Below are positions 47,461 through 60,616 of a DNA stretch of 64,000 nt, piece after piece; the first letter of the stretch is position 1; the number at the start of each line of letters is the position of its first letter. A program made the translations under genes and the position numbers. The stretch is from positions 2,420,501 through 2,484,500 of the forward strand of contig NC_059550.1 of the NCBI RefSeq assembly GCF_905220415.1. The letters run 5' to 3'. The DNA is from Colias croceus (taxonomy: Eukaryota > Arthropoda > Insecta > Lepidoptera > Pieridae). A model generated the notes under the pieces. It was not told the origin of the DNA, searched no databases, and saw only the letters and a program-made list of their open reading frames with translations.

Positions 47461-49175
47461 ACTAGTTTTCCCACAACTTCGCCCGCGTAGTCAAAGAAAA
47501 ACCCGCATAGTTCCCGTTCCCGTGGGATTTCAGCGACAAAACCTATCCCGTGTCCTTCCTCAGGTCGCAAGCTATATATTGAAGAGATTAATATATATTT
47601 TACCTAGAAAGAAAACAAGCTTTATTGCAAAACAAAAACTTATCACTAACTTAACTTAAAAAATTATATGAATAAGGTACAGACTCAGCCATGCTGTGGA
47701 CTTTAACACCCGAATAGCGCTGATATTTTCAGTCCACCCGCGTATTTTTTCGAGGTCCTACATTTACATAGCTATTAATTATAAAAATTACATCAAAATT
47801 GTGTCATGCCTTAAATCGTATGGACCGATCCTAAAATGATCGATGGAGGCAATTAAGCTGTAAAAACAAATTGATTAGAACTAATATGGTTCGTTATAAT
47901 GGCTTTTTATTAGCAAGTTTACTTATTTTGTTATGATAGGTTCATGAAAGGTTCGGTTGTGTACAAACATAAATTTAATATTTTATCCGACATCAAACTA
48001 GGACTCGTACGAAAAATTAACTAGGTACCTACATAATCTAAATATTTCCCCACTCTTATACCTATATAATATATAACATGAGTTATTAGCACTTACCCAA
48101 ATATGCATTAAATAATAACAATTAAAAACTCTACTCTAATCCATTTTTTGCGATAGGTAGACAAAATTTAAATATTTTCATCTAATTTTTATAACGCGCT
48201 CCACGTATATTTTTCAGTGCTTACGTAACAGGGCTAGTAGTTAAAAACATAGATAATTAAGATTAATAAAGATTTAATTAAAAAGTAAAATTCACGTGTA
48301 GAGACGAAATACGTAGATGAAGTTGCGGGTTCTACGTTAGTATTAATACTAATATAGACTACTATACTATACTACTACACTATAAGTATTACCAGTGGTA
48401 TTAATATATTCGTAATCACGGGATATTAGATGATACATTTTTTATACATGTACCTACTATTCTATAAGTAGGTAGTCTATTACAGTACGTACACTCTATT
48501 ACAGTCTAGTAAAGTCTTGTTTCAAATTGTTCGTAGTATCTGATCTCTCTTTACATTTCCCGCAATCCTCGATTCGAAATAAATTGCTAGAAAATAAACT
48601 CAACGAAAGGAATATTGATATTGTTTTGAGATACCTCATGTGGAAAGAAGAGCACGATGTGATTATGTTAAATCATGTTCGGATAAGTCACAATGTTTAC
48701 GAAACTCTTTAGTATCTTGTTTCGTTTTACGTGGTATAAATTATAATATATGAAATACAAGATGGTATACAATTACATATTAATACGATTTTATAATTTC
48801 AGTTCCTAGTACACTGTTTGTTGCAACGTATATTTCTTAAATGTTAGAAAATAATAAACTGATTTTTCATTGACGCTAAAACTGTGAAAATACATATACA
48901 AACGCGCGAACTTTGTCGAAAAAATATTATAGACAGAGATGTCCTGCAAAATAAGCATCGAAATACATATTATCAAACTAGATTTCCGCCCGCGGCTGCG
49001 CCCGCGTTTTCAATAAAAACCCGGATAGTTCCCGTTCCTGTGGGATTTCCGGGATAAAAATTAGCCTTTGTCTTATTCTTGGTCTTCAGCTACCAACATA
49101 CCAAATTTCATTTTATTCTGTTTAATTGTGAGTAACAAACATCCATCCTCACGAACTTTCCTATTTATAATATTA
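47461..49175. other. Non-coding DNA with two family B copies
   Basis: A 3'-truncated family B copy lies at 47461-47575, and a near full-length one at 48978-49175 (ccgcccgcggctgcgcccgc). The AT-rich interval between shows nothing else. Confidence 0.5.
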
Positions 49176-49179
49176 TTTT

Positions 49180-49968
49180 ATTATTATTATGTCTCTCTCC
49201 ATAATACACGGGTATCGCCGTAAGGATGATACCCGGTCCTTTGGAAGGCTTACGTGGGGACACAGGTCCAACACGCAGAGGCCCTTTAGAGAATTTAATG
49301 TGTTGTGGGACACCAGCCGCAGCCTGCCCATGGCTGCACTATAGAGATACAGCCCTGGGCAGTCCGCGGCCAATGTAGGACTATTGCAGAAAAATGGAAA
49401 TGAATAAAACTGGGTTATGGAAAGGGGTGTTAGATGGACTGGTATGTTGGGTCTATGGGGACTATGGACGTCTGCTTTTTAAATATTAAAAATTGAAAAT
49501 TATGGCAGACGGTGACTCGCCAGTTCGGTCGATGGGCTCCCAAAAAGGTTACCGATAATGGCAACAAGGGGGCAACATCAGCTGAACGGCTGGGGGTGTA
49601 GAGAGGTGCGGCACCGGTTTCACCATCGCGGGCCCGCGGGCCCGGAGCGGGTTTCCCCGCTATTACGCCATTAGACACTTCCACCCCCGAGCATATAGCT
49701 CTAGCGGCTCCACTCTGGACGGCCAACAAAGGCAAGCCAGAGGTGGGGGATCCTTAACCTCGTCATTGTTCACTCCGAACTGCCACCGGGACAGCCCAGA
49801 GGTGAGGACAGGGACCTCCCCCGGGAGCGCTCGGTTCCCGCGGGGTCGCTACTCCCCGACACCTCGCCACAAGGTGCCCTGCGGGGTGACTGACTGCACG
49901 GTTGGGATATTGTAGATATGCCAACCGGGGGCGATGAGGTCGTCACATGCCTACGCCTTTATTTTATT
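49180..49968. repeat. GC-rich repeat block, possibly LINE-derived
   Basis: About 790 bp, much richer in GC than its surroundings, with sharp edges at both sides and a 3' edge of ctttattttattt. It has no long open frame; motifs such as gcgggcccgcgggcccggag and cagcccagaggtgaggacag are of the kind seen in untranslated regions of lepidopteran R1-like LINEs (memory-based, weak). The left 200 bp (49190-49385) may be a separate element. Confidence 0.45.
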
Positions 49969-52359
49969 TATCATTAGTATTCAATATTCATAGTACACGT
50001 TTATAACATATTATTCAAAACAATAAACCGCTGTAAACTTGCACCAGTATTCATATGCAGTCTAGTATTAGGATTTATAAATACATTAAGCAGAAAATTG
50101 TCAACCGCGGTGAACGTAACTCAAATTACAAGCAATTACAAGGCGTACTTAGTAATTATTATAACTGGTTGGGAGTCGTAAATGCACTTTATATTAATGC
50201 GTGGTATATGCATGTTTTTTTTTAATAGGTGCAATGAATAATAAAAATGAATTGAAATAGCGTTTATGAGAGTACCTATGGTGGTTTTAAAGCTACATGA
50301 ATTAGGGGTTTATATTAGTGTAAAAGCGCTTAAATGAATTAAATGTAATAAATAATTTAAAACATTGCATATGTCGTCGTCATCTGGTTGAATCTGCTAT
50401 TTTCATTTTTTAATTGAAAGGGCTATGTTACAATACGCTAACTAAGTAGTTGGACGTTGAGTGACGCTTGTTAAATCAACGTTCGTCCTAGTCATTCAAT
50501 AAAATGTCCGCGCAAAAAAAATCAATGAACGCGCCTATCGGGCCTAAATGATTAATAAAGTCGGAAGTCGGTTCAGTTTATTTATAGATGTATATTTCTA
50601 TCTCACATTATATATTCCAGTAACTAATAAGTAATAACAACCCACTTCTGACACAATTACTATCCGGGCTGTTACTATCGGAAAAAGCAATTGATTTCGT
50701 ATTTGAGTAGCAATAGTATACTAACACCTTCGCTAATATAGTAATTTATTGTTCTTAAGCATGGCACGAGTTAATATGTAATAGTCATCTTAAGTAGCTT
50801 TGAAAAATACTTATTTAAGTTTTTTATGCGTGTACTTAGGTTTACATACACAAGCATCTTAGGGTATCCATTGTTCATGAAAATTTAAAATCGTCTCTAT
50901 CTAAAACTATACCAAAACACTACCGTTCTTTTCATAAACCAATACACGTATATTCAACCCATAGCCTATAAGAAACCTTGTCGGGTTTATTACCAAAATG
51001 ACGAGCTTTACAAAAATCGTTGAATTAAAGTGAAGTGACCATTATTCAGAAACTTTATCGTCTGTGTACTTGTTGCGTGCTACGGGACCATGTGGGGCTA
51101 AACAAACGATCGTGCTTGGCCGTAAATATCGCACTTGTATATCTCCATTGTGTGGTGTAGTGCTGGTTGAGAAATCGCCTTATACGTCACTTTGTGTTTT
51201 GAAAGTAGCTTTTTTAATTGGCCGTATTATACGCGATTTATTTGGTCGGGTAGGCGTGATACATTTTCTGTTTTTAACTCAGTTACTATAATATAGTTTG
51301 TTTATTCGTAGCAATAAAATGTGTAATATGAAACTCGCCTATATAGGATTCTATATTAATAAGAGGTTTGAGGATAAAAATGGAATGAAACAAATTATTG
51401 TATTTAGGTACAAATATCTTACTTTATTTGAAAGCCCCTTGCATGCCATTAAGACGGTATGGCATATATTTCTACGTGCAAATGCACACCCCAGCTACTT
51501 CATTTAACTTGTTGTCCAATTTTTAATTACTGTTCCTCATAGGCCCGATAATAAAAAATATTCCTTTTGTCCATCAGCGGATTGCGGTTTATTTGTAGGG
51601 ACCTGCGAACAAGATATTAATTTATTAATTTATTGCTCTATACAAGAAAATCGTATTAGTTACACCACGAGCAGCTTTTAATATATAAAGCTTCAAAACC
51701 TCGATATTCTCTGTACAATCAATAAAAACAATTTGTGGTAAGGTTATGTTGCGCTCTCTTGTCACGTCAAAACTTGCAAAAATCCAGTACTGTTTTTCAG
51801 TTTGGAAATTTTTATATCTATTTGAAAACTATTGTGATATAGTCTAGTATTGATTTTGCACAATCAAGGTTGATAGGTTGACATATTATAAACAATTGTC
51901 AGCTTTGAGAATGCGTATTTCTGCTTGTTAAAACTAACAAAACATCAATTACTAGCTGCTGCGTATTATAGAAGTTCAGACAAGTCCACGATATTAACGA
52001 CTATACGAACTTACTAAAGCAGTAACCAATAGTAATATTTCAAGAAGCTCATCACATTCGAGGATTATTCTTGTATTGTTGGGAATATCGAGATAATTCT
52101 CGGACAATGAATCCCGAACGCAACAAAGGCAGCTTTGAGCGATGGAAAATTGTTATTTCTACGTGATTTTTTTACTGTGGTCAGTTCTGAAATAGTTTTT
52201 TTGTGCGACAGGTGCGAAGGGGAGATAAGCTTAAAACAAAATGTATTTTGTTTACGATTTATGCCGGTTTATTTCGGGGAAGATTCGCAATCTCAATTTG
52301 AATTCAGAGAGAATAAATTGTATTTTTTGTAGATGATAATTATGTATTAATTTTAATTA
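49969..52359. other. AT-rich non-coding DNA
   Basis: No gene is supported. The short frames at 51064-51291 and 51298-51507 show no recognisable domain. Confidence 0.45.
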
Positions 52360-52554
52360 TGGAATAGCCTTCCAGCGGCGACATTTCCAAATGGCTACAA
52401 CTTGAGTGTCTTCAAGAAGAGAGTGTACCTCCATCTCAAAAAGTCGGCAACGCATCTGCAGAAGCCTGTGTAGATGAATATGGGCTCGTGGATGGCTCGG
52501 TGGACTCGCTTACGATCAGGCGCTCCACAAGCCCGTTTGCCCACTCTACTATAA
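52360..52554 (+). pseudogene. LINE reverse-transcriptase ORF, C-terminal fragment
   Basis: Reading from 52360 gives WNSLPAATFPNGYNLSVFKK and onward, the standard end of CR1/jockey-type LINE polyproteins (a WNSLP block, then FKKRV and HLKK). One in-frame stop follows KPV, then the same frame continues with a further LINE-like tail to the TAA at 52552. Only about 65 codons remain, so it is a truncated, decayed copy. Confidence 0.65.
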
Positions 52555-53224
52555 AAAAAGATGATATACTGAATTAAGGTATCTGTGAAGCTCTTTCGAG
52601 AGTATTCCAAGATAGTAATTATAAACCATCCTTGTATTTAAATACCATTTAATATATTCTAATCTCAATGTTAAAAAAACACCAATTATTAACCTATCCG
52701 ATAACTGAATTCCATATAGGTAATTATTAAGTTCACAAGGAAAGGTTATCTCCCATATTACGTAAGAAATTTTTATATTTGCTCGCGTAGAATATCTAAC
52801 ACCTTGGTAAGTATTCAAAAATATGTTTACTACCAATAAGAAACCTTCATGCTACTTTATAAACTTTGATGCTTGTCTACTTACCTGTATACGATTATTA
52901 AGCGTTTAATTATCTTATATTAATACAAAGTGGATACTTCTGTGGAAAATTTCTAGTATTTTCTCCCTGTATCGCGATGATAATGTTTATATTACAGGGA
53001 GCATCTGATGTGTTTTCTTTTTTTCACGGCACGTGCAACTGATATACGGGTAATGAGAAGGTCATATTTATTTATTCTTAACGACTGAATGGGAATCCTA
53101 CTAATTATTAAAATGAAGAAAAATCCGGGCTTTTTCCATCTTGGCATTTGGTAATTACGTAGTTTTCCAAATAGGTAGTTAAATTATATCAAAAATATAA
53201 TAATTACATCAATAATAAAACGTC
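52555..53224. other. AT-rich non-coding DNA
   Basis: Nothing recognised. The minus-strand frame at 52549-52836 is AT-rich without features. Confidence 0.4.
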
Positions 53225-53411
53225 TAAAGCCGGCTACTAACGTACCTGCCGCAGGGGCAATATTTGAACAATTTCGGTTGGTTGGCGGTTGGAGCAAATT
53301 TCAGATGATCTCTGTTTCCCCTGCTTGCCTATACACATCACAATTAAGGAGCCAATTAAGGGTGCAATTCCAATAATGCCCCTGCGGCAGGTACGTGAGT
53401 AGCCGGCTTTA
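53225..53411. mobile_element. MITE with about 36-bp terminal inverted repeats
   Basis: The left end taaagccggctac...ctgccgcaggggcaa and the right end ttgcccctgcggcagg-type sequence ending tagccggcttta are inverted repeats with one or two differences. TA borders both ends, consistent with a TA-target (Tc1/mariner-like) or TWA-target family. No open frame of its own. Confidence 0.82.
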
Positions 53412-54293
53412 TAATATGAAGTGAAGCGTATAACTGACAATTCCCAGAACTACTGACCCATACAATATCTTGGCGAAATTTTACTTTTATCTCATCATTA
53501 TGTCGAGGTAAATTGTACACATGAAAGATCATATAACAGTAAATACATATATGCTTATCATGCGATTTAATACCCTATTCCTTTGTGAATAAGCTCAGAG
53601 TCCAATAGCCACTGTTAAGCCAAGATCAAAGTACATCTCTGTGGATTAATTAACGTCCGGAATCTTATTAGACGACAGATTATTTAAAGAAATAACGACT
53701 AACGATCGTGGGACAAAAATATATATTCGTAAGTATATCATTTTCTTGTTTAACAAAAAGAACCTTTTGTAAGAGAGTCTTTCATTCAAAGATGATTTCT
53801 TAACGATGAACGAAAAATTTGTTTCTAGGACGCCTTTTTGTGAAAATGAACCTGAGATTTTCATCAAGTGTAATTTGGCTAAACATATTTTTAAGTCCAT
53901 GATCTCTATATTAGGTACTTTTCTTTATTCATTCATTTCTAACGAAAATACATAGTTTCTAAAAGTTTTGTATATCTATATAAAGTTTCTATAAGAAATG
54001 AGACATTTTATACTCGTATGTGAAAATTAAGTAATCATTTCTCTAAAAAAATGGAAGAAAAACATTTTTATAAAACGTGTTTACATTTTGACTCAGCTTG
54101 TAGCATAAAAATCGACCAACCGTAGCAAGCAACTAAAATAATTTTATTTCCCAAACAATAAACCAAAATGTATAAAAACATTCATATCCAAAATAAAATA
54201 GTATACGTGAGGTAAGTTTTTATTACAGCTTCATAGTTTTCAACGAGTTGAAATAAAAACAAAATATGTTTTGTTTTATTAAAATCTATCCTG
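53412..54293. other. AT-rich non-coding DNA
   Basis: No gene or recognised repeat. Confidence 0.4.
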
Positions 54294-54296
54294 TTA

Positions 54297-54634
54297 TTCT
54301 TCTATACTAATAATATTAAGTTGTAGAGTTCGTTTGTGATTTGAACGCGCTATTCTCAGGAATTTTGGAACCGATTTCAAAAATTCTTTCACCGTTAGAT
54401 ATGTACGTACGTGGTCTCCGAGTGTCGCGGAAGGATTCGACACAATATCCGCGGCCCCATCATTAATTAATAAACACAGTGGGATTTTAGTCGGTAAGAA
54501 TCCGACATAACCCACGGTTCCTTCCCTGGAGGCCGTGGACATCTTATGCAAGATTTCCCCACTTAAAAAAAAAAACGACGTGTCATGTCCCCGCGCTCAA
54601 GGCCCGCGATAGAAGCTATGCAATAGATTAAAAA
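54297..54634. repeat. Cluster of three repeat fragments
   Basis: 54297-54411 is a family C-like 3' part (gtttgtgatttgaacgcgct, then caaaaattctttcaccgtta). 54412-54560 is the second, inverted copy of the LINE-like repeat at 4100-4274 (shared gtcggtaagaatccgacata). 54567-54634 is a minus-strand family A copy with the middle deleted: the right end (aacgacgtgt) is joined directly to the left third (ccccgcgctcaag). Confidence 0.7.
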
Positions 54635-55282
54635 CTCTACATAATGAGAAGTATCACGGGCGAAGCCGGGGTGGACCGCTAGTCTTTTATACATACATAC
54701 CTTTTCGTACGACTTCAAAAGAGGAGGAATTTGACTGCATTCTTTGGGTTTGTTGCCTCTACTTTCGACTGGGTGGACCGATTTTGATGATTGTTTTTTA
54801 TGTGTCTTCTGTTTGGTCTCATTTAAATTTTCTATTAAATGTTGTCCAGTTCTAACCATTTAAAGGTGATTTAGTTATTTGTTAAAAGCTTATATAAAGC
54901 GGTGTTTTTGTGTGTTAATTTAAAAACTTTTGTATAAAAGATTCTCGAAAATTCCAACCTGTAGAGTATAATGTTATACAGTGATTAAAATTGCATGCGA
55001 ACAATCCCATCGATTCTCTGTATTAATGTCCTATTTATATGCATACGATTTTTGCACAATTCACAGAAATGCAATACAATAGGCTTTAGGCTTACACGCG
55101 GTAATTATTGCTGTTAAAAGAAATATTTTTACAAATGTTCTATTTCAATAATGAATGCAATTATGGGGTAACAATTATATTTTACTGTAGGAATCAGAGT
55201 TACTTACAAAACTAAAATTGAGATTTTATTCGAACTTTTTTTTTGAAACGTACGTGAACGATAAAATAGGCATATATATTAC
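54635..55282. other. Non-coding DNA with repeat scraps
   Basis: A repeat end at 54648-54684 (acgggcgaagccggggtgga) and a family D-like piece at 54705-54730 (cgacttcaaaagaggaggaa) are visible; otherwise AT-rich. Confidence 0.45.
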
Positions 55283-55528
55283 ACTAGCTTTCCCCCCGCA
55301 GCTTCGCCCTACGCAGTCAAAGAAAAACCCGCATAGTTCCCGTTCCCGTGTGATTTACGGGATAAAACCTATCCTATTTCCCGGGGTAAAAAGTAGCCTA
55401 TGCCCTTTCTAAAGTATCAAAATATCTCTATACCAAATTTCATGCAAATAGGTTCAGTAGTTAAGACGTGATTGAGTAACAGACAGACAGACAGAGTTAC
55501 TTTCGCACATTATAATATTAGTATGGAT
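55283..55528 (+). repeat. Short interspersed repeat family B, copy
   Basis: Starts actagctttccccccgcagc, carries cccgcatagttcccgttccc and a (GACA)n run, ends ttataatattagtatggat. Confidence 0.8.
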
Positions 55529-55820
55529 AAGAGCTTTGCTTTTTTCATTGTACCTAAAAATCATCTTTTAAGAATCACATAAAAAAACACCAAAAGCAGG
55601 TAAACAATACAAAAACTACAACACTACAAATGACCATTGTTTGCAGTAAAACAAAACAAGGAACAAATCATGAACAGTATCACTTCATAGCTAACGAAAA
55701 ATCAATACAGCAGTGGAGTTTTTCGCGTCTCATAAAATGAAACTGCAATTTGGAAATTTAACACCTTGCTTTGTAGTTTCGAGTAGTGTGTACTCCCTTC
55801 AATAATTTTACTCTCGACGA

Positions 55821-55875
55821 AATGATACTTTTGTCATAGTCTTTTACCACAAAAGACTGACAAAGTATCATTTAG
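55821..55875. repeat. Short hairpin, probable MITE core
   Basis: aaatgatactttTGTCA...AGTCTTTT pairs with AAAAGACTGACAAAGTATCATTT across a 4-base loop. The flanks carry no further clear inverted match. Confidence 0.6.
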
Positions 55876-58395
55876 TAGTAGTTACACCTAAATTGCATTT
55901 TGTTTTATAAAGATAATGTATATGTCTAGCGGAAGGCTTTATCCTTTAATTGAATTATAATTTTGCTTTATTACCTACTTGCGTTTTTACCCGTGGCTTC
56001 GCCGGTGGTACTTTAAATTGCACAAAACAGAAGACTATACTTTTCTAGCCATAGGAGGCTCTAGACACAAAAATCATACCATAAAATCGTTTCAGTTTAG
56101 CTCGTGACTTCGTCAACTAGGAAATGTAGGCTATCCGGTATTTTAAACTATAATATATGTGCATACAGAATTTCAGTCAGATCGGTTGTGTATATTTTGT
56201 TGAATGGCAAAAAAATATTTTACACTAAAAATAACGTACATTTTTTTAACTGTCTTGTATGACAATGTAACAAATAAAATACAAAATTATATACATCATC
56301 CTACTAATATAAATATAAATTTTACTTTAATAATATAGTTATTGATTTCACTAAAGTTACTTTTATAAGTAAGTATCACGGGCATGAAGCTTCGAAGCTA
56401 GGCTATAATAATATTATGTTTAGCATTAAAACTCTATATTAATACAGTTTTAGAATAAGACCAATTATAGAGACCCATCTCTACTTAACTACTTCAAATA
56501 AATAAAAATAAAAATTCTATATATCATCATACTAATATAAATATAGGTTTAAATACTCGCATTTCTTTTATTTATCTAAATACCTACAAATCTCCAAGGA
56601 TTATCTTTTTGCAGGCTGATTTAAATGAGATCGGATTAGGAATTATAAACGGTCGAAAAAAAAAAGAAAATAATTTTGTTTATTGGTTTTAAGGTCTGAT
56701 TTACGTTAAAAATGTAGTTTTTCGTTATTTAAGCATTGTAACTATGCTATATTTACCAGGTTGAATACATTTTTATGGGATATTTATGTATAAGATTGTC
56801 TCCAGACTGGGGCACAATCTTTTCGTTTATAACATGGCGTGACAGAAACCTTCATAATTTAATGCAAGTTATCATTATCATTATCACATAGTGTCCAACA
56901 TTATTGTCATTAACAATAACGAAATCAATGAATTTACCATGGAAAATACTACGTCATATTATAATATCTTTCTTCTTCTTTTTAACTGTACATTGTTGCT
57001 TGAAGTAAATAAATAAATAACAATAAATAAATATCTATATCATTCGCTATATACCTATTGTGCTTAATCATGTCTACCTACGTCTCTTAAATAACACAAT
57101 AAACATAATGTATGTTTGTATATGTAAGTAATGTAAGTGTCCATTAATACGTTTAAGGCTTTTACATGCGCTAATAACCTTGAGCATACTTGACGGATCT
57201 CAAACCTCTCACCCTGCACCTTCTTTTTTCCTCGCATTTTGTATTTAAAAAGATACTAATCAGTGAACCAAAAAATCCTCGTCAGGGACTGTTGTGTAAC
57301 TGATAATTTATTAAACATAAAATTTTCAGAGCTCTAAGTCAGCAGGTTACGAAGTTTATAGAGTATTTGCGGAAAAATCGATGACCACGGCACATTTTTT
57401 TTCTAGAAATCTATTAACTTTGGAAAAAAGTCCTCGCGAGCAATTAAAGATCAAAGACCATCCTATTTTATATATTTTTTTCGGTATTGTGCTTTATGTT
57501 GTACCAGACTTTATAGAGGTTGAACATAGTCGAAATTGCCGGGTAACGCCTTAACCGCATTTTGTAATGCAATCTCGGTAAAACGTGTGGTTACACTTAC
57601 GCTTTTATGTTTCGTAAAGAGGTTTAATGCGTTTCGTTATATATTACGGGTTTGTAGAAAACTTCCATTTTGTATACAATATACATTCGTTATACTATTT
57701 TTATAAATCTTTAAAGAGGCTATTTTGCCAACTAAAGCAAATTTTTTTTTTTGTGTAAAACGATTTTTATTATACTAACAATTCAGAGGGATTTTCAAAT
57801 GTTTTGTGTGTGTTTGTTCTTTGTCTAAAAATTACTGACCTGTTCTTATAGAAGTTAGCGAAGTGAAAATTCTTTATCGGGGTTGGAAAAAAATTTAGTG
57901 TAACATTTTTTCGTTACGCGTGACATTTTTCTGTTACGCGCCATCTTTTTCTTATCACGCGTGATTCGACTATTTCTGTAAAGTTGCATATAGTAAATTA
58001 CTTTTTTGAAAATAAGGTTCATGAAGAAGTTTCACTTCTTATGTGTACACGCACACATTTTTTATTTTTATAAGTAGGTACCACGGGCCTGAAGCCGCGA
58101 AGCTAGCCATTGTAAAAATATGTTTTAGAATAATTGGGTCTCTACTTCAATAAGTACTATTTTTCAAAAATCAAACAAGAAAGAATGTTAAGATATTATT
58201 TCAATACGAAGAGACATTAAGATTCGCAAACGTATAAATTAGGATGATTAAAGTATTTAATCTTAATTTAAAAAAAAATCAAGAGCAAATTATCATAAAC
58301 CTTTGTAAATTTCTAGTAAGATCTTTACGTCTAAAAGACAAGTATTATATAAATGAGTACCTGAAATTGTAACTTTTATACTTTTAAATTCATAT
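55876..58395. other. AT-rich non-coding DNA with decayed repeats
   Basis: Repeat pieces: 55986-56200 (acccgtggcttcgccggtgg), 56376-56400, and 57865-58105, which contains cgttacgcgtgacatttttc and ctgttacgcgcc with inverted gaagtgaaa ends and then a ccacgggcctgaagccgcga end. No gene is seen. Confidence 0.45.
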
Positions 58396-58628
58396 CTATA
58401 CAAATATTATAAAGAGGAAAGGTTTGATTTTTTGTTTGTTTGTTTGTTTGTATGAATTGAATAGGCTCCGAAACTACTTGGCAGATTTGAAAAATTCTTT
58501 CACCATTCGAAAGCTACATTATCCACGAGTAACATAGGCTAGGTTTTATCCCTGAAATCCCACGGGAACGGGAACTATGCGGGTTTTTCATTGAAAACGC
58601 GGGCGAAGCCGCGGGCGGAAAGCTAGTA
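58396..58628 (-). repeat. Family B/C chimeric short repeat, minus strand
   Basis: The left half (gaggaaaggtttgattttttg and a GTTT run) resembles family C; the right half (atcccacgggaacgggaact to gccgcgggcggaaagctag) is family B. The two families thus share modules. Confidence 0.7.
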
Positions 58629-59394
58629 AATAATATATTACAATATTAGTACAAGACGTTTTTAATGACCATTTTTTTTTTATTATTACAAATTTTACTT
58701 CACAAACCTACTGAAAAAATGCTTTATAATAAATACACACACACACACACACTCACAATATCATAGTTCCACAGTTAAAAAAAACATTTTTAACTGTTGC
58801 GTGTGTCTATGCTTGTGTGTTGGCTGTTAAAATTAATACCTTGATTATTTAAAAAAGAAATGAATAAATAAAATTTCTTTAAAACATAGGAATTACCTCT
58901 AAATAATTAATATCTCACCTACGCAATATGTCTCAGAAACTACGTTTTTAATAACTTCAATAGAAAGCTATTTATAAATGTTTCATTATAGCTTTGAATA
59001 TGTCTCTTTGATTCTTTATTTCTATATAATTAATGATAGACTAGTATATTTGCAACAAAAAGAACATTTCTTATTTTTATACAAGCTACGTATTGAAGAA
59101 AAATAATCCGTAGTATGAAGTATATGAAATTCTCGTGTCACAGTTTTTGCAACTATACCCTACCCTTGAAAACGGCTTGACCGATTTTTATGTTTTTGTG
59201 TATTTTCGATATGGTTATGAATATTTTATATCTATATTATGTGTACCAACAGAATCACGCACCGGGTCAGCTAGTATTTCATAATCTTTGTTTATAAAAT
59301 GTAATATCGAAAAAAAAAATCTATTGTTACAGTGCAAATGCAAGCCAAAGCTTACAGCTTACAGTTTCAATTACAGTTACCTACTTGAACTAAT
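58629..59394. other. Non-coding DNA with (CA)n
   Basis: A (CA)n microsatellite lies at 58734-58751. A repeat end at about 59150-59270 (cccttgaaaacggcttgacc ... caccgggtcagctagta) resembles another LINE or SINE tail. No gene is seen. Confidence 0.45.
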
Positions 59395-59555
59395 AAAACG
59401 ACGTGTGGCACTCGGGGACTGCCGCGGTAAAGCTATTGCATGCTATGCCTTCAAGCCACACGGAGTGGGGAGCGTGAGGTTTTTTTCGTTACGGAATTGC
59501 TCGATTCGGTCCCCGCGCTCAAGGCCCGCGATAGAAGCTATGCAATAGCTTAAAA
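59395..59555 (-). repeat. GC-rich repeat family A, copy 4 (minus strand)
   Basis: Reads aaaacgacgtgtggcactcg and onward to ctatgcaatagctta. It lacks about 12 bases around the 'ctccgagcccg' part that copies 1, 2 and 5 have. Confidence 0.85.
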
Positions 59556-60616
59556 ATATAGGTAGTTAGAAGCAATACAAAATTATTATACTAACAAAGT
59601 TTTATTTCAACTTATTATTATTATTTTTTATCTTTGTTCATCCAATTAATAAAAGCACTGCACATTTTTAAACTATAACACAAAATAAAAATATTCTGAA
59701 TTCTATACGAAAACATTAATTGTTCCGTACATTGTCGATCGGGATGGAATAAAGTGGTCAAGGAACGCACGGTCGCTAAGCACGGTCGCATAAACCTATA
59801 AATTCCAAGAAATATTTCATTTGGCCTTTCGAAATGTATGTACGATAAATAATAGATTCTAGAAGGGATATTAGTTCGTTATTAATGTTTATCGGAGTGT
59901 GTAATGCAATAATTGCTAGCTGGAACCTGGAACGTCAGTCATTGATTAATTGGAAGCTTATTTCGGTTTTCAGTTAGGTATATTTTACTAATGCTTTTTG
60001 TATGGTTTTGGTTAAAGAGATGGTATGAATTTAATTATATGCCTTTATGAAAGTGTAAAATATATGTAAATCATACTATAGCTTTTTGTAAAGAAAATAA
60101 AGTAAGTTAAACTAATGAAATGCAGATGAAAGGTTTGTTTGAAAGCACAAATCTCAGGAACTTCTGAACAGATTTCGAAAATGCTGTCTTTCACCATTTC
60201 TTTACGTGATTCTTGATTATAGAGTATGTTGTATAGGTATGTACCATAAGTAACTTAGTTAGGGTTGGGCTTAATAATAATAACAAACAGTGTGTTTAAA
60301 CTTAATGATCTATGAAATCATGATGAAAATCATTTAATTTGTAATTAAAGTTAGGCGTTCGCTTCGCCAGAAAACACAACAGGGAAACCAATACAAAAAG
60401 CAAGCCATTATATAGATAATGACTTTATTACAATCGAAATTGAATAAAATGCAAACGTACCGACATTATTGAACGAATACATAAATTAAAATGTATTTAA
60501 TTTTCACTCAACTGCGATCATTATTCTGATTAATAATCGCGATATTAAAATTGCATTAGTGGAATGAAACGTTCATTTAAAAATTTATTATACATTGTAA
60601 TATCATATAGTTCAGT
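59556..60616. other. Upstream flank of the secreted-protein gene
   Basis: AT-rich. A family C-like piece lies at 60125-60200. Immediately before the start codon is ttcagt, which could be an initiator or a splice acceptor; the 5' UTR is therefore unresolved. Confidence 0.4.

Noticed and set aside
53237..53440. 67-residue minus-strand open frame
   Set aside because: It lies almost wholly within the TIR-bounded MITE at 53225-53411.
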